Shown in pieces: positions 24,247-33,292 of a stretch of DNA of 64,000 nt. Source of the stretch: Geodermatophilus obscurus DSM 43160 (GTDB taxonomy: Bacteria; Actinomycetota; Actinomycetes; Mycobacteriales; Geodermatophilaceae). How positions within the stretch are numbered: position 1 is the first letter of the stretch; each line of letters starts with the position of its first letter. The translations under genes were made by a program, and so were the position numbers. The stretch lies in the NCBI RefSeq assembly GCF_000025345.1, contig NC_013757.1:3658001-3722000 (forward strand). The letters are read 5' to 3'. The notes beneath the pieces are model-generated. The model had not been told where the DNA came from. It saw only the letters and a list, made by a program, of their open reading frames with translations, and made no database searches.

Positions 24247-25128
24247 TCACGCCTGCTTCGGGGGCGTCAGCGCGTCGGCCGGGTCGTGGGTGGCCGCCCA
24301 ACTGGCGAGGAACCTCAGCGAGTCGTCGGCGGGTGAACCTGCTTCGGCGCTGAAGGCGATCAGCGACAGGCCGGGGTCGGCGGGTAGCTCCATGACCTCG
24401 TAGAACAGGTGCAGGTCACCGACGACGGGGTGATGGAAGGACTTGACCCCGGTGCGGTGCAGGCGGACGTCGTGGGCGGCCCAGCGGACCCGGAAGGCGT
24501 CGCTGCGGGTCGACAGTTCCCCGACGAGGTCGGTCAGCCCCTTGTCGTAGGGGTCGCGACCAGCCTGCAGGCGCAGCGTGGCCACGGCGTCGTCGGCCGC
24601 TCGTTCCCAGTCGATCCAGAAGTCGTGGGCGCGGGGATCGAGGAAGCAGAACCGGGCGTGGTTGACCGGTCGGGCCGAACCGGCGAACACGGGGGCGAAC
24701 AGCGCCTTTCCCAGCGGATTCGCGGCGAGCAGATCGAGGGTCCCGCTGTTCACGATGGCCGGGACCTCGGTCATTCCGGCGAGGATGCGCGCCACGCTGG
24801 GCCGGACCTGCTGGACGGGGTGCGTGCGCCGGGCGCGGCCGACGGGGCCGGCGGCGCGGGCGAGGTCGGCCAGATGCACCCGCTCCGCCTCATCCAGCTG
24901 TAGTGCGCGGGCGAGAGCGTCGAGCACGCTCTCGGAGACGCCGCTGAGATCGCCCCGCTCGAGTTGGGCGTAGTACTCGACGCTCACGCCGGCCAGGTCA
25001 GCAACCTCGCTGCGGCGCAGGCCCGGCACGCGCCGGTTGCGGCTGTAGTGGGCCAGCCCGGCCTGCTCAGGGGTCAGCTTGGCCCGCCGGGTACTGAGGA
25101 AGGCCTTGACCTCGTCGCGGTTGTCCAC
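24247..25128 (-). CDS. XRE-family regulator with MmyB-like ligand-binding domain
   Basis: The protein has 293 residues. Residues about 10-75 form the HTH typical of this family: RVPGLRRSEVADLAGVSVEY then YAQLERG. The rest is the MmyB-like (MLTR_LBD) domain, seen as NPLGKALFAPV, FWIDWERAADDAVATLRLQA, HHPVVGDLHLFYEVMELPAD and the C-terminal TPPKQA tail. In Streptomyces and relatives such regulators are usually divergent from a short-chain dehydrogenase that they repress, as here. Ligand unknown. Confidence 0.85.
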   Translation of the reverse strand: MDNRDEVKAFLSTRRAKLTPEQAGLAHYSRNRRVPGLRRSEVADLAGVSVEYYAQLERGDLSGVSESVLDALARALQLDEAERVHLADLARAAGPVGRARRTHPVQQVRPSVARILAGMTEVPAIVNSGTLDLLAANPLGKALFAPVFAGSARPVNHARFCFLDPRAHDFWIDWERAADDAVATLRLQAGRDPYDKGLTDLVGELSTRSDAFRVRWAAHDVRLHRTGVKSFHHPVVGDLHLFYEVMELPADPGLSLIAFSAEAGSPADDSLRFLASWAATHDPADALTPPKQA

Positions 25129-25311
25129 AGACCCGAGGCTAGGTCGGTCTCCTCAGACGAGGGGTGCCCTGTCAGTACACCTCCCGGCAGTAACTTCTCC
25201 GGCCTCCCGGCACCCGCTTGCATGGTGTTCGCCGCCGCTGGCCGGGGCGTGGGCACCACGCGACCAGCACCTGACGCGGGGCGCGAATCTGCGATGGAGG
25301 ACGAACGGAAC

Positions 25312-26178
25312 ATGGCTGACAACACGAGTGAGAAAAAGGTCTGGCTGGTCACCGGTGCCGGCCGGGGCATGGGTGTGGACATCGCACAGGCGGCCCTGGC
25401 GGCCGGGCACGCGGTCGTGGCCACCGGCCGCAACCCCGAGCGGGTCAGCGCCGCGATCGGCCCGCACGCCGACCTGCTGACGGTCACCCTGGACGTCACC
25501 GACCCGGCCAGCGCCCACGCCGCCGTGCAGGCCGCCGTCGACCGGTTCGGGCGGGTCGACGTGCTGGTGAACAACGCGGGCAACTTCTACGCCGGCTTCT
25601 TCGAGGAGATCAGTCCGGAGGACTTCCGGGCGCAGGTGGAGACCAACCTGTTCGGTCCGCTGAACGTCACCCGCGCCGTACTGCCAGTCATGCGCGCCCA
25701 GCGCTCCGGAGTCGTGGTGACCATGAGCTCCTCCGCCGGCCTGATCGGGCAGGAGTTCACCTCCGCCTACGCCGCGTCGAAGTTCGCCCTCGAAGGGTGG
25801 ATGGAGTCGCTCTCGCCGGAGGTGGCTCCGTTCGGCATCCGCACGATGGTCGTCGAGCCCGGGTTCTTCCGCACCGACCTGCTCACCCCCGAGTCGACGA
25901 GCTACGCCGAGCCCTCGATCGAGGACTACGCCGAGCGCACTCGGCAGACCGTCACGGCGTGGAAGAGCATGAACGGCCAGCAGGGTGGGGACCCGGCCAA
26001 GCTCGCGGAGGCGCTGGTCCAGCTGGCCGACCAGGACGAGCCCCCGGTGCGCTGGGTCGCCGGCGCGGACGCCGTCGCGGGCGTCGAGCAGAAAGCGAAG
26101 GATCTGCTCGCCCAGGTGGATGCCCACCGGGAGCTGTCGTCATCGCTGGCCCGCGACGACGCCACGGCGAACGCCTGA
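25312..26178 (+). CDS. short-chain dehydrogenase/reductase (SDR)
   Basis: The protein has 288 residues from ATG 25312 (an in-frame ATG at 25294 is possible). Classical SDR motifs are present. WLVTGAGRGMGVDIAQAAL is the NADP-type TGxxxGxG, VDVLVNNAGNFYAG is the NNAG motif, and a Ser with YAASKFALEGWMES forms the Ser-Tyr-Lys triad. VVEPGFFRTDLLTPEST precedes the substrate loop. The substrate is unknown. It is divergent from the MmyB-type regulator, with about 180 bp between for shared control, and both sit inside the inverted repeats. Confidence 0.85.
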   Translation: MADNTSEKKVWLVTGAGRGMGVDIAQAALAAGHAVVATGRNPERVSAAIGPHADLLTVTLDVTDPASAHAAVQAAVDRFGRVDVLVNNAGNFYAGFFEEISPEDFRAQVETNLFGPLNVTRAVLPVMRAQRSGVVVTMSSSAGLIGQEFTSAYAASKFALEGWMESLSPEVAPFGIRTMVVEPGFFRTDLLTPESTSYAEPSIEDYAERTRQTVTAWKSMNGQQGGDPAKLAEALVQLADQDEPPVRWVAGADAVAGVEQKAKDLLAQVDAHRELSSSLARDDATANA

Positions 26179-26497
26179 CGTCAGGCAAATGAGGCAGAGG
26201 TGCGGCGTCGGCGTCCTCCGAGCGCCGCACCCCAGCGGGCGGCCGGGGCGCGACGCTCGGCCACCGTGCGCGCATCGTCTGCCGTCCGGAGCAATGCGGT
26301 GTCCCACAGGCCGCCTTCAGGGCGAAGGTTACCGGTCGCGGTACTACGGAGACCTCACCGTGGGAGTTACGGGCCCTGCGGGGAGCCCCGGAAGCATCCG
26401 GCCCTGCCACGCTGCTGGCCAGGCTTCCTGACCACTACCCGGACTCGACTTCGGGCCGTCCTGTAACCCCCGCACTTAGGTCTCTGTAGACGAGCAG

Positions 26498-26695
26498 GTG
26501 GACGAGCGACGCGCGGCGGATGTTGAGCTGAGAGCAAACCTGTGCGCGCAGGTGATGGCCGTTGGCAAGGAGTCCCGCGAGGGGCGCACCGACCTGGAGG
26601 GGAAGCTAATCGACGTAGCCACTGGCCGAGTACGGCAGGAGCTGCTTGGACTGGCTCTCGTCGTGGCGGGAACCTTCGTCGGCGCGTTCGGCTGA
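26498..26695 (+). CDS. small tail-anchored protein, possibly 5'-truncated
   Basis: GTG 26498 starts VDERRAADVELRANLCAQVM. A charged coiled stretch is followed by a C-terminal membrane helix (LLGLALVVAGTFVGAFG). Longer relatives in actinobacteria usually have an N-terminal helix as well, so this may be a fragment. A similar short tail occurs at 63830-63994. Confidence 0.35.
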   Translation: MDERRAADVELRANLCAQVMAVGKESREGRTDLEGKLIDVATGRVRQELLGLALVVAGTFVGAFG

Positions 26696-27020
26696 GCAAC
26701 CGGTGCATTGGGGGACCCGACTATGACAGCCAGTGATGGCAGGACCATGCCCAGTCGCCGTCGACGTCCTCGTCCACCTCAACATCGAGGTCCGTATCGC
26801 CGGACTCAAGAGGGCCTCCCCATTAGAGGTGTCCTGAGAATCTGAAAAATTTCGCGCGCCCACCTCGGATGCCCTGCCCGCGCGCCCATGCACGCTTTTC
26901 GGAAGATGCCCCCACGACATCTCGCCGCTCAGGATCACCCTGAGCCTGTCTCTGCCGGGCGGGGACAAGGTGCCTAGTCCAATCACCTTGCCGAGTTCTT
27001 CGCAAAGCTCCTAGAGGCGC
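26696..27020. other. no gene seen
   Basis: Neither strand has a frame with a plausible start and known motif. The stretch lies downstream of the integrase stop and may contain its terminator. No strong hairpin was found by eye. Confidence 0.4.
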
Positions 27021-27920
27021 TCAGAGCGCATCGCCCAACGCCATTCGACGGTGCGCGTCCCTCGCTCTCTCATCGGCAGTGCTGGCGGCGTACCGGCGAA
27101 GCATCTGTACCGACCGCCATCCCATGAGACGCATGAGGTCGGTCTCGGATCCACCGTTGGCTCCCCACCTGTGCGCGGCGGTGTGACGAAACTGGTGGGC
27201 GTGCAGGTTCGTGATGCCGACCGAGCGCCCTCTGCGCTCCAGCATCTGCACGATCCCACCCGGTGACAGCGGTCCACGGCCCTTCTCGGACAGCCACAGA
27301 TGCCCCGTGTGAGCCCACGGGTCCTTGTCCCGCATCCGGAGGTACCTACCGAGCGCCTGCGCCGTCCTGGAGCCGAACGGGACCACCCGGATCCGGCGTC
27401 CCTTGCCGAGCACCTGGATGGTCTGGTTCGCCAGGTCCACGCTGTCCACCGCCAGCTCGGCGATCTCTGCCCGACGGCATCCGGTATCCACGAACAGCCG
27501 GATCATGGCGTGGTCACGCCTGTCCGTGAAGCTCCTACCGTTGCACGTTGCAAGCAGTTCACGCAGCTGCAGGTCCGTCAGCACCGGCACGGGCACCTCG
27601 GGCGTGTGCGGCGGACGCATCCCCTCCATCGGGGACTTCTCGATCTCTTCCTCACGCACCATCCACCCGAAGAACTGCTGCAGCGCTCGGTACACCAGGC
27701 TGCACGTGCCCGGCTTCCACTCCGTCTGCATGTCGGCCATGAAGCGGGTGAGGTCTCCGCGCGTCACCGCCAGCGGGGACGCAGGTCCACCGGTTTCTAT
27801 GCACCAGGCCGAGAGCTTGTCGACGGCTCCGGTGTACAGCCGCACCGTGTTAGGCGACTTGTTCTCCGCTCGCAGGGTGGTGGCGAAGTCGCGTCGCAGC
27901 GCCGTCCATTCCTGTCCCAT
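27021..27920 (-). CDS. tyrosine recombinase (island integrase)
   Basis: The protein has 299 residues from ATG 27920 (a GTG at 27929 is possible). The N-terminal SAM-like core-binding domain ([20 protein letters not shown]) is followed by the catalytic domain. Arg is in [12 protein letters not shown], Lys in [14 protein letters not shown], His-x-x-Arg in [13 protein letters not shown], and the Trp/His plus Tyr nucleophile in [16 protein letters not shown]. Such enzymes integrate elements into tRNA 3' ends. This one is 85 bp from the tRNA-Val att core and transcribed away from it, the normal arrangement. A 25-bp repeat (27926-27950) overlaps its promoter, suggesting self-repression by arm-site binding. 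Confidence 0.9.
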   Translation of the reverse strand: MGQEWTALRRDFATTLRAENKSPNTVRLYTGAVDKLSAWCIETGGPASPLAVTRGDLTRFMADMQTEWKPGTCSLVYRALQQFFGWMVREEEIEKSPMEGMRPPHTPEVPVPVLTDLQLRELLATCNGRSFTDRRDHAMIRLFVDTGCRRAEIAELAVDSVDLANQTIQVLGKGRRIRVVPFGSRTAQALGRYLRMRDKDPWAHTGHLWLSEKGRGPLSPGGIVQMLERRGRSVGITNLHAHQFRHTAAHRWGANGGSETDLMRLMGWRSVQMLRRYAASTADERARDAHRRMALGDAL

Positions 27921-27925
27921 GGCGC

Positions 27926-27994
27926 GCACTGTTACGTCGTCACTGGGCACCGTCAACCGCCAGCGCGCTACGCTCCGCTGGCAAACGTGCAGGT
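27926..27994. repeat. putative integrase arm-type sites, right end
   Basis: 27926-27950 and 27979-27994 are the right-hand partners of 1149-1173 and 1094-1109. They lie between the integrase start and the att core. Confidence 0.5.
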
Positions 27995-28004
27995 CAAAGA
28001 TGCA

Positions 28005-28057
28005 GGGTGGGCGCGGCCGGGATCGAACCGGCGACCGCTCGCTTGTAAGGCGAGAGC
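28005..28057. repeat. att site, right copy (53-bp direct repeat)
   Basis: This copy is identical to 1031-1083 and lies inside the intact tRNA-Val gene. Confidence 0.9.
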
Positions 28058-28079
28058 TCTCCCGCTGAGCTACGCGCCC
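28008..28079 (-). tRNA. tRNA-Val(UAC)
   Basis: This is a 72-nt cloverleaf on the minus strand. The acceptor is GGGCGCG/CGCGCCC, the D-arm GCTC/GAGC, the anticodon stem CTCGC/GCGAG with loop CTTACAA (anticodon TAC), the T-arm GCCGG-TTCGATC-CCGGC, and the discriminator A. The CCA end is not encoded. It is the integration target of the island. Confidence 0.93.
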
Positions 28080-28103
28080 CGCGCGCCCAGGGTAGAGGAA
28101 GGA

Positions 28104-28140
28104 CTCCCCTGCCCCGCCACGCGCGGCGGGGAGCAGGGGC
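28104..28140 (-). terminator. hairpin between peroxiredoxin gene and tRNA
   Basis: ctcccctgccccgcc and ggcggggagcagggg pair over about 15 bp with one mismatch and a 6-base loop, just after the peroxiredoxin stop on the minus strand. Confidence 0.5.
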
Positions 28141-28162
28141 CGTGCCGGGGCAGGGGCCTCAT

Positions 28163-28624
28163 TCAGGCGGCGAGCTGGGCCACGGCGTCCTTCCACCCCG
28201 ACTGCTCGCGGGCGTCGCCGGGGCCGTTGACCTCGGTGAAGGCGATGCGGCCCTCGGCGTCGACCAGGAAGGTGCCGCGGACGGCCATGCCAGCCTTGTC
28301 GTTGAAGACGCCGTAGGCCTGCGCGACGGCGCCGTGCGGCCAGAAGTCCGACAGCAGCGCGAAGTCGAAGCCCTCCTGCTCGCGCCAGGCCTTGAGGGCG
28401 GGGGCCGGGTCGGTGCTGAGCGCGAGCACCCGCACGCCCGCGTCGGTGTAGGTCGCCAGCTCGTCGCGCAGCTGGCACAGCTCCCCGGTGCAGATGCGGG
28501 AGAAGGCGAAGGGGTAGAAGACCAGGAGGACCGGCGTCCCGCGCAGGCCGGTCAGCGACACGACCTGGCGGTCCTGGTCGGGCAGGCTGAACTCGGGCGC
28601 GACGTCCCCGACGGAGAGGCTCAT
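28163..28624 (-). CDS. ahpE: AhpE-like peroxiredoxin
   Basis: The protein has 153 residues from ATG 28624. It shows the thioredoxin-fold peroxiredoxin sequence [18 protein letters not shown], then [20 protein letters not shown]. The peroxidatic Cys lies in the P-x3-T/S-x2-C-like segment SRICTGEL, with a second Cys three residues later. The later [20 protein letters not shown] also fits 1-Cys peroxiredoxins of the AhpE type. Their role is detoxifying peroxides in the cytosol with mycothiol-dependent partners. In Mycobacterium the ahpE gene also lies beside a DUF3052 gene and aceE. It is the first chromosomal gene right of the island. Confidence 0.85.
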   Translation of the reverse strand: MSLSVGDVAPEFSLPDQDRQVVSLTGLRGTPVLLVFYPFAFSRICTGELCQLRDELATYTDAGVRVLALSTDPAPALKAWREQEGFDFALLSDFWPHGAVAQAYGVFNDKAGMAVRGTFLVDAEGRIAFTEVNGPGDAREQSGWKDAVAQLAA

Positions 28625-28677
28625 GCGCCGATCGTGCCGCACCCGCCCGGAGCCGGTCCGGGGTGGGGCCGGGTGCC

Positions 28678-29103
28678 TCAGCGGCGGCTGCGAGCGGCCT
28701 TGGGGGTGACCAGGCGGATGCCGGACCAGTCCTTGGCCGCGGAGACGCTGCTGGTCTGCGACAGGCCCGCGGTGGGCGCCACCTCGGTGACGTCACCGGG
28801 CTCGACGTGCCCCGGCCGGCCGGACTTGGGCACCAGCAGCCACACGACGCCGTCGTCGGCCAGCGACGTGATCGCGTCGGTCAGCGCGTCGAAGAGGTCG
28901 CCGTCGTCCTCCCGCCACCACAGGAGCACGACGTCGGCCACCTCATCGGTGTCCTCGTCGACCATCTCGCTGCCGGACACCTCGACGATGGAGTCCCGCA
29001 GGTCCTCGTCGGCGTCCTCGTCCCAGCCGAGCTCCTGCACGACCATGCCCGGCTTGATGCCCAGCCGGGCCGCCATGCTGGCGCTGCCCGAGTCGACGCT
29101 CAT
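28678..29103 (-). CDS. DUF3052 protein
   Basis: The protein has 141 residues, is acidic, and is a near full-length match in layout to DUF3052. It shows [20 protein letters not shown], then [35 protein letters not shown] and a C-terminal [11 protein letters not shown]. Function is unknown. The gene is restricted to actinobacteria and conserved next to ahpE and divergent from aceE, as here. Confidence 0.85.
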   Translation of the reverse strand: MSVDSGSASMAARLGIKPGMVVQELGWDEDADEDLRDSIVEVSGSEMVDEDTDEVADVVLLWWREDDGDLFDALTDAITSLADDGVVWLLVPKSGRPGHVEPGDVTEVAPTAGLSQTSSVSAAKDWSGIRLVTPKAARSRR

Positions 29104-29459
29104 CCCTGCTGTTCCTCCATGGGTTCCGTTGCTGCTGACCGGGGAGCACGGACGTGCCCGCGCCGGCGGGGTGTCGTGGGTGTGGGACGCGTGGCCTGGT
29201 GCGCGGGGTGCGGCGAACGGCGGCGGAGCAGGACACGACCAGCGGGAGACCTCCCCCGCAGCCCGGCCATGTCACCCCTTCCCGTCCGCACCGGTCCTCC
29301 CCGCCTCGGGTCGTCCGAGGCCGCGGCCGGCGTTGGCGGAAGCGTAGGGCATGCCTGGTCAGGTGCAAGCGTGTCGAGATGCGGCCCGGAACCGGCCGTC
29401 GTCCCGACAGATGGGCGGCAGGCGTGACGCGCACCCCACGTACGGGGGACGATGTGCCC
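29104..29459. promoter_or_regulatory. divergent intergenic region upstream of aceE
   Basis: These 356 bases contain no convincing gene. They must hold the promoters of DUF3052 (minus) and aceE (plus). No clear -10/-35 pair or riboswitch could be assigned by eye. Confidence 0.4.
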
Positions 29460-32273
29460 ATGAGCGCTCCGCAGCAGCCGGGCGGCGACACCGCCCGCGA
29501 CGCCGGCAACGAGACCGGACGGGCCCGCGCGGTCATCACCGACGGGCTCCCCAGCCAACTGGTCGACACCGACCCCGACGAGACCAACGAGTGGCTGGAG
29601 TCGCTGGACGCCGTCGTCGACCACGCCGGTCGCGGCCGCGCCCGCTACCTCATGCTCCGCATGCTGGAGCGCAGTCGCCAGCAGCAGGTCGGCGTCCCCG
29701 CCCTGCGCAGCACCGACTACATCAACACCATCCCGCCGGAGCGGGAGCCGTGGTTCCCGGGCGACGAGGACGTGGAGCGCCGGATCCGCGCCTACATCCG
29801 CTGGAACGCCGCGATCATGGTGCACCGCGCGCAGCGCCCGGGGGTCGGCGTCGGCGGGCACATCTCCTCCTACGCGAGCTCCGCGTCCCTGTACGAGGTC
29901 GGCTTCAACCACTTCTTCCGCGGCAAGGATCACCCCGGCGGCGGCGACCAGATCTGGTTCCAAGGGCACGCCTCCCCCGGCATCTACGCCCGCGCCTTCC
30001 TCGAGGGCCGCCTCGACGAGAACCAGCTCGACGGCTTCCGGCAGGAGGTGAGCCACCCCGGCGGTGGGCTGTCGTCCTACCCGCACCCGCGGCTGATGCC
30101 GGACTTCTGGGAGTTCCCCACCGTCTCCATGGGCCTGGGCCCGATGAACGCGGTCTACCAGGCACGGTTCAACCGCTACCTGCACGCCCGCGGCATCAAG
30201 GACACCTCCGACCAGCACGTCTGGGCCTTCCTGGGCGACGGCGAGATGGACGAGCCCGAGTCGCTGGGCGTGATCGGCCTCGCCGCCCGCGAGGAGCTCG
30301 ACAACCTCACCTTCGTCATCAACTGCAACCTGCAGCGGCTCGACGGCCCGGTGCGCGGCAACGGCAAGGTCATCCAGGAGCTGGAGTCCTTCTTCCGCGG
30401 CGCCGGGTGGAACGTCGTCAAGGTGATCTGGGGCCGGGAGTGGGACCCGCTGCTGGCCGCCGACCGCGACGGCGCGCTGGTCAACCTCATGAACCAGACG
30501 CCGGACGGCGACTACCAGACCTACAAGGCCGAGGACGGCGCCTTCGTCCGCGAGCACTTCTTCGGCCGGGACCCCCGCACCCGCAAGCTCGTGGAGAACA
30601 TGAGCGACCAGGAGGTCTGGAACCTCTCCCGCGGCGGGCACGACTACCGCAAGGTCTACGCGGCGTTCAAGGCGGCGGTGGAACACAAGGGGCAGCCCAC
30701 GGTCATCCTCGCCAAGACCATCAAGGGCTGGACCCTCGGCAGCCACTTCGAGGGCCGCAACTCCACCCACCAGATGAAGAAGCTGACCGCGGAGGACCTC
30801 GCCGGGTTCCGCGACAGGCTCTACCTGCCGATCCCCGACGAGCAGCTCGACAAGACGCTGCCGCCGTACTACAAGCCGGACCCGGACTCCGACGAGATGC
30901 AGTACATGCTGGAGCGGCGCCGGCAGCTGGGCGGCGCGGTGCCCCGGCGCCGGGCGGAGTTCAAGACGCTCAAGGCGCCCGAGGACAAGGCGTTCGACGT
31001 CCTGCGGCGCGGCTCCGGCAAGCAGGAGGTGGCGACGACGATGGCGTTCGTCCGCCTGCTCAAGGAGCTGCTCAAGGACAAGGAGCTCGGCCCGCGGTTC
31101 GTGCCGATCATCCCCGACGAGGCCCGCACATTCGGGTTGGACTCGCTGTTCCCGACCCAGAAGATCTACAACCCGGCCGGCCAGCGCTACACCTCGGTCG
31201 ACCGCGAGCTCATGCTGGCCTACAAGGAGTCCGAGCAGGGCGTAATCCTGCACGAGGGCATCAACGAGGCCGGCTCCACGGCGTCGTTCACCGCCGTGGG
31301 GACGTCGTACTCGACGCACGGCGAGCCGATGGTCCCGATCTACATCTTCTACTCGATGTTCGGGTTCCAGCGGACCGGCGACTCCTTCTGGGCAGCCGCC
31401 GACCAGATGACCCGCGGCTTCGTCCTCGGCGCCACCGCCGGCCGGACGACGCTCAATGGCGAGGGCCTCCAGCACGAGGACGGCCACTCGCTGCTGCTGG
31501 CGCACACCAACCCGGCCGTCGTCTGCTACGACCCCGCGTTCTCCTACGAGGTCGGGCACATCACCAAGGACGCGCTGGCGCGCATGTACGGCGACGACCC
31601 GGGCGCCCCGCTGGGCGGGTCCCGCTCGCCCGACGTCATGTACTACCTGACGGTCTACAACGAGCCGTACAACCAGCCTGCCGAGCCCGAGGGTCTGGAC
31701 CTCCAGGGCCTGCTCGCGGGCATGTACCGCTACGCGGAGGGCCAGGGCGACGGCCACAAGGCCCAGGTGCTCGCCTCCGGCGTCGCGGTGCCGTGGGCGC
31801 TGCGCGCGCAGGAGCTGCTGGCGAACGACTGGGGCGTGTCGGCCGACGTGTGGTCGGTGACGTCGTGGAACGAGCTGCGGCGGCAGGCCGACGCGGCCGA
31901 GGAGCACAACCTGCTGCACCCGGAGGACGAGCCGCAGGTCCCGTACGTGACCCAGCGGCTGCAGGACGCCCCCGGGCCCGTCGTGGCGGTGTCGGACTGG
32001 ATGCGTGCGGTGCCCGACCTCATCGCGCCGTACGTCCCCGGCGGGATGGCGACGCTGGGCACCGACGGGTTCGGCCTCTCCGACACCCGTCCGGCGCTGC
32101 GGCGGCACTTCCACGTCGACGCCGAGTCGATCGTCGTCCGGGTGCTGGCCTCACTGGCCGACCGTGGCGAGGTCGAGCGCGACGTCGTCCGCCAGGCGGT
32201 GGAGAAGTACCAGATCCGTGACGTGCAGGCCGCCCCCGCGGAGGAGCGGTCGGACCCGAGCCCGGCCACCTGA
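29460..32273 (+). CDS. aceE: pyruvate dehydrogenase E1 component (homodimeric type)
   Basis: The protein has 937 residues from ATG 29460. It is the single-chain AceE-type E1, which decarboxylates pyruvate with thiamine diphosphate and passes the acetyl group to the E2 lipoyl domain. The thiamine-binding motif [15 protein letters not shown] ends about 26 residues later in NCN. Other family signatures are [60 protein letters not shown] and [20 protein letters not shown]. Length equals other family members. The gene stands at the head of the fatty-acid region, fitting its role as acetyl-CoA supplier. An intergenic palindrome follows directly after the stop. Confidence 0.95.
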   Translation: MSAPQQPGGDTARDAGNETGRARAVITDGLPSQLVDTDPDETNEWLESLDAVVDHAGRGRARYLMLRMLERSRQQQVGVPALRSTDYINTIPPEREPWFPGDEDVERRIRAYIRWNAAIMVHRAQRPGVGVGGHISSYASSASLYEVGFNHFFRGKDHPGGGDQIWFQGHASPGIYARAFLEGRLDENQLDGFRQEVSHPGGGLSSYPHPRLMPDFWEFPTVSMGLGPMNAVYQARFNRYLHARGIKDTSDQHVWAFLGDGEMDEPESLGVIGLAAREELDNLTFVINCNLQRLDGPVRGNGKVIQELESFFRGAGWNVVKVIWGREWDPLLAADRDGALVNLMNQTPDGDYQTYKAEDGAFVREHFFGRDPRTRKLVENMSDQEVWNLSRGGHDYRKVYAAFKAAVEHKGQPTVILAKTIKGWTLGSHFEGRNSTHQMKKLTAEDLAGFRDRLYLPIPDEQLDKTLPPYYKPDPDSDEMQYMLERRRQLGGAVPRRRAEFKTLKAPEDKAFDVLRRGSGKQEVATTMAFVRLLKELLKDKELGPRFVPIIPDEARTFGLDSLFPTQKIYNPAGQRYTSVDRELMLAYKESEQGVILHEGINEAGSTASFTAVGTSYSTHGEPMVPIYIFYSMFGFQRTGDSFWAAADQMTRGFVLGATAGRTTLNGEGLQHEDGHSLLLAHTNPAVVCYDPAFSYEVGHITKDALARMYGDDPGAPLGGSRSPDVMYYLTVYNEPYNQPAEPEGLDLQGLLAGMYRYAEGQGDGHKAQVLASGVAVPWALRAQELLANDWGVSADVWSVTSWNELRRQADAAEEHNLLHPEDEPQVPYVTQRLQDAPGPVVAVSDWMRAVPDLIAPYVPGGMATLGTDGFGLSDTRPALRRHFHVDAESIVVRVLASLADRGEVERDVVRQAVEKYQIRDVQAAPAEERSDPSPAT

Positions 32274-32330
32274 GGAAGGACTCCGTCCTGCCCACCCTTC
32301 GCAGGCTCAGGGCGGGGCCCGGGACGGGGC
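32272..32330. repeat. intergenic palindromic repeat, copy A
   Basis: The sequence aaggactccgtcctgcccac, then ccttcgcaggctcagggcgg, then acggggcc folds by pairing cgtcc/ggacg-type ends around the middle. It belongs to the same family as copies at 37064, 39833, 41222, 42950 and 46029. It probably acts as an aceE terminator. Confidence 0.6.
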
Positions 32331-32362
32331 CATCCCCCGCCGCTGGCGACGGCCGCCGAGAC

Positions 32363-33283
32363 GTGGCCGTCGTCGGCGGCGGGGTGGTGGGGCTGACCTG
32401 CGCGCTCGAGCTCGCCCGCGCCGGTCACCGGGTCCGGCTGCACACCGCCGACCCGCACGAGGCGACCACCTCCGCCGTGGCCGCCGCCCTCTGGTTCCCC
32501 TACCGGGCGGCGCCCGCCCACGCCGTCCTGCGCTGGGGGGCGACCTCGCTGGAGGTCCTCACCCGGCTGGCCGCCGATCCCGCGACCGGGGTGGTGCTCC
32601 GGCCGGGCACGGTCGTGCACCGCACGCCGGACCCCGACCTCTGGTGGACGCCTGGTGCGGCGGGCATCCGTCCGGCGACTGCGGAGGAGCTCCCTCCCGG
32701 TGCGCCCGCCGGCACTCGGTGCACGCTGCCGGTGGTCGACATGGGCCGCTACCTGCCCTGGCTGGCCGCGACCTGTGCGTCGGCGGGGGTCGAGACGGTG
32801 CCGGGCCGGGTGGGCGGGCTCGACGAGGTCGCCGGGGACGTCGTCGTGGTCGCCGCGGGGCTGGCGTCCGGGGCACTCGTCGACGACGACTCCGGCATCC
32901 CCGTGCAGGGTCAGGTGGTGCGGCTGGCCGACCCGGGTCTGACCGGCTGGGTGCTGGACGACGACGACCCGGGCGGGCTCACCTACGTCGTCCCCCGTGG
33001 CGGCGACGTGGTCTGCGGCGGCACCGCCGTGGAGGGTGCCACCGGCACCGAGCCCGACCCGGAGGCCGAGGCCGCGATCCTGGAGCGGGCGTGCGCGCTG
33101 GTCCCCGAGCTGCGTGGACAGCCGGTGGTCTCCCGGGCGGTCGGCCTGCGCCCCGGCCGGCCCACCGTCCGGCTGGAACGGCTGGACGTCGCCGGGCGAC
33201 CGGTGGTGGCCTGCTACGGGCACGGCGGTGCCGGTGTGACCCTCTCCTGGGGCTGCGCCGCCGACGTCGCCGGCCTGGTGTGA
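32363..33283 (+). CDS. FAD-dependent D-amino-acid-oxidase-like enzyme
   Basis: The protein has 306 residues from a GTG at 32363. It begins with the FAD-binding beta-alpha-beta motif VVGGGVVGLTCALELARAGH. LWFPYRA, GQVVRLADPGLTGWV, TYVVPRGGDVVCGGTAVEGA and the C-terminal YGHGGAGVTLSWGCA (flavin-contacting end of the DAO family) follow. Such enzymes oxidise D-amino acids to imino acids with hydrogen peroxide release, so the nearby peroxiredoxin is sensible company. The specific substrate is unknown. The gene is slightly shorter than eukaryotic DAO. Confidence 0.85.
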   Translation: MAVVGGGVVGLTCALELARAGHRVRLHTADPHEATTSAVAAALWFPYRAAPAHAVLRWGATSLEVLTRLAADPATGVVLRPGTVVHRTPDPDLWWTPGAAGIRPATAEELPPGAPAGTRCTLPVVDMGRYLPWLAATCASAGVETVPGRVGGLDEVAGDVVVVAAGLASGALVDDDSGIPVQGQVVRLADPGLTGWVLDDDDPGGLTYVVPRGGDVVCGGTAVEGATGTEPDPEAEAAILERACALVPELRGQPVVSRAVGLRPGRPTVRLERLDVAGRPVVACYGHGGAGVTLSWGCAADVAGLV

Positions 33284-33292
33284 GGGAATGGT

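Larger units (their letters stand above)
24057..26347. mobile_element. TIR-flanked passenger cassette (regulator plus dehydrogenase)
   Basis: The left end 24057-24110 (tagtaccgcgaccggcaat, then cttcgccctga, then gggacaccgc) is repeated in inverted orientation at 26290-26347. About 45 of 52 aligned positions match, allowing small gaps. Between the repeats lie only the divergent HTH regulator and SDR genes, with no transposase. Related sequences occur at 1646 and 59326. It looks like a non-autonomous transposon or a pair of IS relics that trapped two host genes. Confidence 0.6.
1031..28057. mobile_element. about 27-kb integrative island in the 3' end of tRNA-Val
   Basis: The borders are a perfect 53-bp direct repeat (1031-1083 and 28005-28057). 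It consists of the 3' part of a tRNA-Val gene plus a few flanking bases. The right copy belongs to the intact tRNA (minus strand). The left copy has only the 3' half, as expected when an element integrates into a tRNA 3' end and restores it. A tyrosine integrase (27021-27920) sits 85 bp inside the right border. The content is a mixture of replication genes, decayed phage and conjugation genes, and defence-type genes. Many are frameshifted, so autonomous transfer is doubtful. Confidence 0.85.

Noticed and set aside
29100-32114. 1004-codon open frame on the minus strand
   Set aside because: It is the antisense shadow of aceE; its translation is compositionally biased (His/Arg/Val-rich) with no motif.
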